This document shows positions 7,254 through 9,577 of a stretch of DNA of 9,577 nt, piece after piece. Source of the DNA: an uncultured Asticcacaulis sp. (GTDB taxonomy: Bacteria > Pseudomonadota > Alphaproteobacteria > Caulobacterales > Caulobacteraceae). Position numbers and translations under genes: made by a program. The stretch covers positions 1 through 9,577 of the forward strand of contig CAMLLA010000137.1 in the NCBI GenBank assembly GCA_946480525.1. The letters are read 5' to 3'. The notes under the pieces were generated by a model that was given only the letters and a program-made list of their open reading frames with translations, did not search any database and had not been told where the DNA came from. Each line of letters begins with the position of its first letter. The first letter of the stretch is position 1.

Positions 7254-7643
7254 ATGTCTGAAACTCTTACGCTTCCAAAGATCGTCATCGGCAGCGAGGA
7301 TCATGAAACCCTCACCAACCTGGTCGACGTCACAAGACCTGACCAGCAACAGGCTGCCCAGCTCCTTCAGCGCGAACTGGCGCGGGCGCGCATCGTGCCG
7401 TCGGCAAAACTCCCCGGCGATGTCGTGCGCATCGGCTCGCGAGTCAGGTACCAGGTCGGGCCGGGACCGGAACGTACGGTCGAACTGGTCCTGCCCTATA
7501 TGGCGGATATCGCCCTTAATCGCGTCTCGGTGTTGACGCCTGTGGGCGCCGCCCTGATCGGCGTCAGTCATGGCCAGGCGATGCCGTTTACCGCCACCGA
7601 TGGCCGCCGTCGGGTACTCCAGGTTATGGAGGTCGGGTCATGA
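7254..7643 (+). CDS. rnk: Rnk-type nucleoside diphosphate kinase regulator (GreA/GreB C-terminal domain)
   Basis: 129 aa, close to the ~136 aa of E. coli Rnk. An N-terminal helical part (about 1-45) with LLQRELARARIVPS matches the Rnk layout, in which a short coiled coil precedes the fold. The GreA/GreB-type C-terminal domain follows, with LPGDVVRIGSRVRYQ (53-67) and the highly typical VLTPVGAALIG (93-103). Rnk proteins bind RNA polymerase near the secondary channel but lack the long Gre coiled coil, and were first described as regulators of nucleoside diphosphate kinase. I chose the ATG at 7254 because family similarity starts right after it; an open frame extends 30 codons upstream to 7164 but that part shows no family likeness. 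The upstream ribosome site (GCGAAGAC) is weak. Its stop overlaps the next start (ATGA). Confidence 0.88.
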   Translation: MSETLTLPKIVIGSEDHETLTNLVDVTRPDQQQAAQLLQRELARARIVPSAKLPGDVVRIGSRVRYQVGPGPERTVELVLPYMADIALNRVSVLTPVGAALIGVSHGQAMPFTATDGRRRVLQVMEVGS

Positions 7644-8116
7644 CGCCGGTGCTCCAGGTCCGCGACTATCGTCTGCTGCGCCAGCTTTATGACCGGCTGA
7701 ACGGGTCGAAGGAACCGTTCGAGCGGATCGTCCGCACCAAGCTTGAGCGCGCGCGGCTCATTCTGCCGGGTGAAGCATCGGCGCCACGGGTGCGCCTGGG
7801 AAGCCGCATCCGCTTCCAGATCGACGGCGTGCCGGCGGAGGATCGCACGCTGGTCGTGGCTGCGGACTACAGGCCCGACGGGCACTGCCTGGCGCTCGAC
7901 AGCCCTATCGGCGTGGCGCTGTTGGGTCATCAGGCAGGGGATGTCATCGATGCGGAATGGCGCAGCGACTGCCTTGAGGCCATCGCCATCCTGGATGTCC
8001 GCAATGCGGCGCCCCTGTCGGCCCGCGACGGCGTTGTCGTGCCCTTTCCTGACCTGTCCGCATCGAGATCAAACAAATCCATGGAGGAACCCAATGGCTC
8101 CAGAAAACAAGACTAA
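7640..8116 (+). CDS. Second, diverged Rnk/GreA-C-terminal-domain protein
   Basis: 158 aa, a tandem paralogue of the preceding gene. Shared features are an N-terminal helical stretch ending in LERARLILPG, then RVRLGSRIRFQ (50-60) in place of the neighbour's DVVRIGSRVRYQ, and DSPIGVALLGHQAGDVIDAEW (87-107) in place of TPVGAALIGVSHGQAM. The acidic-hydrophobic DVV before the strand is replaced by APR. A C-terminal tail of about 35 residues (from ~120) is absent from the neighbour and ends in a polar stretch (SRSNKSMEEPNGSRKQD). The ATG overlaps the previous stop as ATGA and has GGAGG at 7628-7632, so it should be coexpressed. It probably also contacts RNA polymerase, but this is inference from the fold. 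The last 23 nt overlap the next small gene in another frame. Confidence 0.8.
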   Translation: MTPVLQVRDYRLLRQLYDRLNGSKEPFERIVRTKLERARLILPGEASAPRVRLGSRIRFQIDGVPAEDRTLVVAADYRPDGHCLALDSPIGVALLGHQAGDVIDAEWRSDCLEAIAILDVRNAAPLSARDGVVVPFPDLSASRSNKSMEEPNGSRKQD

Positions 8117-8273
8117 ACCACCGGCGCCGCCGGACTGTCCGCGCGAATATCATGACGATTATGTCGGCCGGCCGGCGCGCAAAACGCGGGCCACGATCGT
8201 GCTTGTCGGCGCAGGAATCGTGTTGACCGGCTGCGCTGTGGTCTTTGCCCTGAGTCACGGCGGCATAGGCTGA
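8094..8273 (+). CDS. 59-aa single-pass membrane protein
   Basis: A proline- and charge-rich N-terminal part (1-31: KTKPPAPPDCPREYHDDYVG, then RPARKTRA) is followed by one hydrophobic helix (about 33-54: TIVLVGAGIVLTGCAVVFAL) and a short glycine-rich end. The basic residues before the helix predict a cytoplasmic N-terminus. The ATG at 8094 has GGAGG at 8083-8087, six bases away, which is the main support for a start inside the tail of the previous gene; the overlap is 23 nt in a different frame. The frame stays open upstream, but there it only shadows the Rnk-like gene. No family recognised. Coupling to the Rnk-like pair suggests a related role, but no function can be stated. Confidence 0.65.
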   Translation: MAPENKTKPPAPPDCPREYHDDYVGRPARKTRATIVLVGAGIVLTGCAVVFALSHGGIG

Positions 8274-8440
8274 GAGGATAACGCCCGCGACGCATGAGGC
8301 ATAATTAACTTGCCCTGACGCGTGGGAGGCCCGTCTTCCTGAGATTGCTGTCGTTTTCATTCCATGCTCAGACCGTGCTCATGCCTTTCACGGCAGCCTG
8401 CGTCTATTCCTGAGGTCGTCTGTACAACAGGAGATGAGAC

Positions 8441-8722
8441 ATGACTGCGACGATGACATTCGGCGACCGGCTGTGGACCGGCTTGCGCATACTGGGCTGG
8501 CTGGGCGTGGCGGCGATCCTGATCGCGCCGGCGATCGCCATGCGCTTTACGACCGAGGTGAACTGGACACAATCGGACTTCGTCTTTGCTGGCATCCTGC
8601 TGATCGGCGGTGGCGCCATCATCGAGCTGTTCACACTGGGTGTACGCAATCCAGCCTGGCGCATCGGCTTCGCGCTGATGGTCGTCGCCATCGTCGCCGT
8701 CATGTGGGGCATGTCGATCTGA
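8441..8722 (+). CDS. 93-aa three-helix membrane protein of unknown function
   Basis: Three hydrophobic helices at about 14-34, 46-66 and 74-91. The loop between helices 1 and 2 carries MRFTTEVNWTQSDFVFAG. It resembles a kind of small alphaproteobacterial membrane protein I know only as hypothetical, in which an RF..EVNW...DF motif precedes the second helix; this is recall, not a search. The ATG has AGGAG at 8429-8433, seven bases upstream, a strong ribosome site. It lies 167 nt after the preceding small gene, so it may have its own promoter, though I found no clear -35/-10 pair in that gap. An imperfect hairpin (about 8291-8322) sits in the same gap. A large inverted repeat follows the stop. 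Confidence 0.8.
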   Translation: MTATMTFGDRLWTGLRILGWLGVAAILIAPAIAMRFTTEVNWTQSDFVFAGILLIGGGAIIELFTLGVRNPAWRIGFALMVVAIVAVMWGMSI

Positions 8723-8753
8723 GCCGCCGGAAGCGATAGATTTGACTACGAAC

Positions 8754-8820
8754 ACCACGAACCACACAAACGGTCAGGCAAAAAACAAATCCGTTCGTGC
8801 CTGTTCGTGTGGTTCGTGGT
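8754..8820. repeat. Large inverted repeat (ACCACGAACCACAC type) forming a hairpin
   Basis: The left arm at 8754-8780 (ACCACGAACCACAC, then AAACGGTCAGGCA) pairs with the right arm at 8798-8820, whose reverse complement begins with the same ACCACGAACCACAC and ends GAACAGGCA. Only one mismatch and a 4-nt insertion in the left arm break about 23 pairs; the 17-nt loop is A-rich. The right arm contains GTTCGTG three times (8793, 8803, 8812), spaced 10 and 9 bp. Sequences of this type recur as dispersed intergenic palindromes in many bacterial genomes. Lying 31 bp after a stop codon, it may also end transcription or protect the 3' end, though no strong T run follows. Confidence 0.7.
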
Positions 8821-8912
8821 CGACCTTTCCGGAATTTGGGGCATCGACAATGGCGGCGCCTGCGACACGCACGCCCCTTGCTCCCTCAAAGGTGTATCGC
8901 TACTATCCCTGC

Positions 8913-8937
8913 AACCGGACTTTTTGTGTGCCCGGTT
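8913..8937. repeat. Small inverted repeat AACCGG / CCGGTT before the DUF3857 gene
   Basis: AACCGG (8913-8918) and CCGGTT (8932-8937) are exact complements with a 13-nt loop that includes TTTTTGTGTG. The right arm touches the GAGG ribosome site at 8938. A 6-bp hairpin here could affect initiation or serve as an operator, but its size fits chance too. Confidence 0.3.
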
Positions 8938-8948
8938 GAGGGGGGATG

Positions 8949-9577
8949 ATGTCCGGACAGTTTTTGCGCAGCCGTCTTGTCGTGAGCGTATGTGCGTTGA
9001 TGGCGCTGGCGATGCCGGCTTTCGCCGACGAAACGCTGCATTACGGACCTGCCGAGCCGTGGGTGACGGCCGAAGCGCCGGGCAAGCCCGATGCAACCTT
9101 TGCCGGCGCGCCCTACCAGCTTCTGTTGCACAATGCCCAGCTGAATTTTCGTCCCGACGGCACGACCTCCTATTATACCGAGGTCGCCATCCACATCCAG
9201 ACCGTCGAAGGATTGCAGGATGCCCAATACTACGTGACCTGGAATCCGGCCACCGACGAGGCCACGGTCAACAAGGCGCAAATCCTGCGCGGCGGACAGA
9301 TCATCGACGTGCTGGCCCAGGGCCAGAAATTCACCACGATGCGGCGCGAGGAAAACCTCGACGAAGCCATGCTGGACGGCTACCTGACCGGCGTCATCCA
9401 GCCCGAGGGCATCCAGGTCGGCGACACCTTCGTCGTCGGCTCGACCCTCAAACGTCGCGATCCCGTCTTTGGCGGCAAGAGCGAATTCATCATGGGCGAC
9501 CTGTCGACCGGGGCGGTGTCGCGCCAGGTCGTGCGCGCCAGCTGGGACCGCGCGCAGCCGATCCAGTGGCGCCAGAG
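8949..9577 (+). CDS. Secreted DUF3857-domain protein (transglutaminase-like family), 5' part only
   Basis: 209 codons before the window ends. Residues 1-26 are a Sec signal peptide (RSRLVVSVCALMALAMPAFA, cleavage AFA-DE), so the protein should be periplasmic. The mature part resembles DUF3857: an alternation of strands such as YYTEVAIHIQTVEGLQDAQ, then ATVNKAQILRGGQIIDVLAQ and MLDGYLTGVIQPEGIQVGDTF. In this family DUF3857 usually precedes a transglutaminase-like cysteine protease-fold domain, which would lie past the edge. Two adjacent ATGs exist (8946 and 8949). I prefer 8949, since GAGG at 8938-8941 is then seven bases away. The gene starts about 225 nt after the small membrane gene and beyond a large hairpin, so it likely has its own promoter. 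Function unknown. Confidence 0.82.
   Translation, partial: MSGQFLRSRLVVSVCALMALAMPAFADETLHYGPAEPWVTAEAPGKPDATFAGAPYQLLLHNAQLNFRPDGTTSYYTEVAIHIQTVEGLQDAQYYVTWNPATDEATVNKAQILRGGQIIDVLAQGQKFTTMRREENLDEAMLDGYLTGVIQPEGIQVGDTFVVGSTLKRRDPVFGGKSEFIMGDLSTGAVSRQVVRASWDRAQPIQWRQ

Noticed and set aside
8742..8939. 65-codon open frame over the hairpin repeat
   Set aside because: It translates the inverted repeat itself, has no ribosome site, and gives a threonine/asparagine- and cysteine-rich peptide without known features.
8886..9281. 131-codon minus-strand open frame
   Set aside because: Antisense to the DUF3857 gene, which has a clear signal peptide and domain pattern.

Overview
The window looks like a chromosomal stretch from a GC-rich Gram-negative bacterium, most likely an alphaproteobacterium. 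This rests on overall composition, third-position G/C bias in the genes, and the style of the proteins: a PAS-PAS-PAS hybrid kinase with an AHELRNPLAPI phosphorylation box, tandem Rnk-like proteins, and a DUF3857 protein. The order (Caulobacterales, Sphingomonadales or another) cannot be fixed from this sequence. No rRNA, tRNA, CRISPR array, transposase or phage gene was seen.

Left part (1-6878), all on the minus strand and read from right to left: a soluble three-PAS hybrid histidine kinase; a short KdpD-type sensor kinase without the usual N-terminal KdpD/USP part; a KdpE-type response regulator, coupled to it by an ATGA overlap; a Kup potassium transporter; and the first 78 codons of a secreted aspartoacylase/succinylglutamate-desuccinylase-like protein cut by the window edge. 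The gaps are 31 nt, a 4-nt overlap, 104 nt and 78 nt, so kinase-kdpD-kdpE, and possibly kup, could be one transcription unit. The Kdp-type regulators sit beside kup, and no kdpFABC is visible. The kdpE-kup gap carries five copies of a TATACGG-like heptamer that could be a KdpE operator.

Middle (6879-7253): a 375-bp divergent intergenic region. It holds a good sigma-70-like promoter reading right, a perfect 14-bp palindrome of FNR/FixK type, a 6-3-6 palindrome and a perfect 12-bp inverted repeat.

Right part (7254-9577), all on the plus strand: two tandem, diverged Rnk/GreA-C-terminal-domain proteins (ATGA overlap), a 59-aa single-pass membrane protein overlapping the second by 23 nt, a 93-aa three-helix membrane protein, a hairpin-forming inverted repeat with GTTCGTG iterations, and the 5' part of a secreted DUF3857 protein that runs off the window.

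Taken together, the left part looks like a potassium uptake module with its own sensory inputs. The right part looks like a small operon of RNA-polymerase-associated regulators with small membrane proteins. No plainly new system is proven. The best leads are the rewired KdpDE-Kup arrangement with its repeated motif, and the divergent control region feeding the paired Rnk genes.
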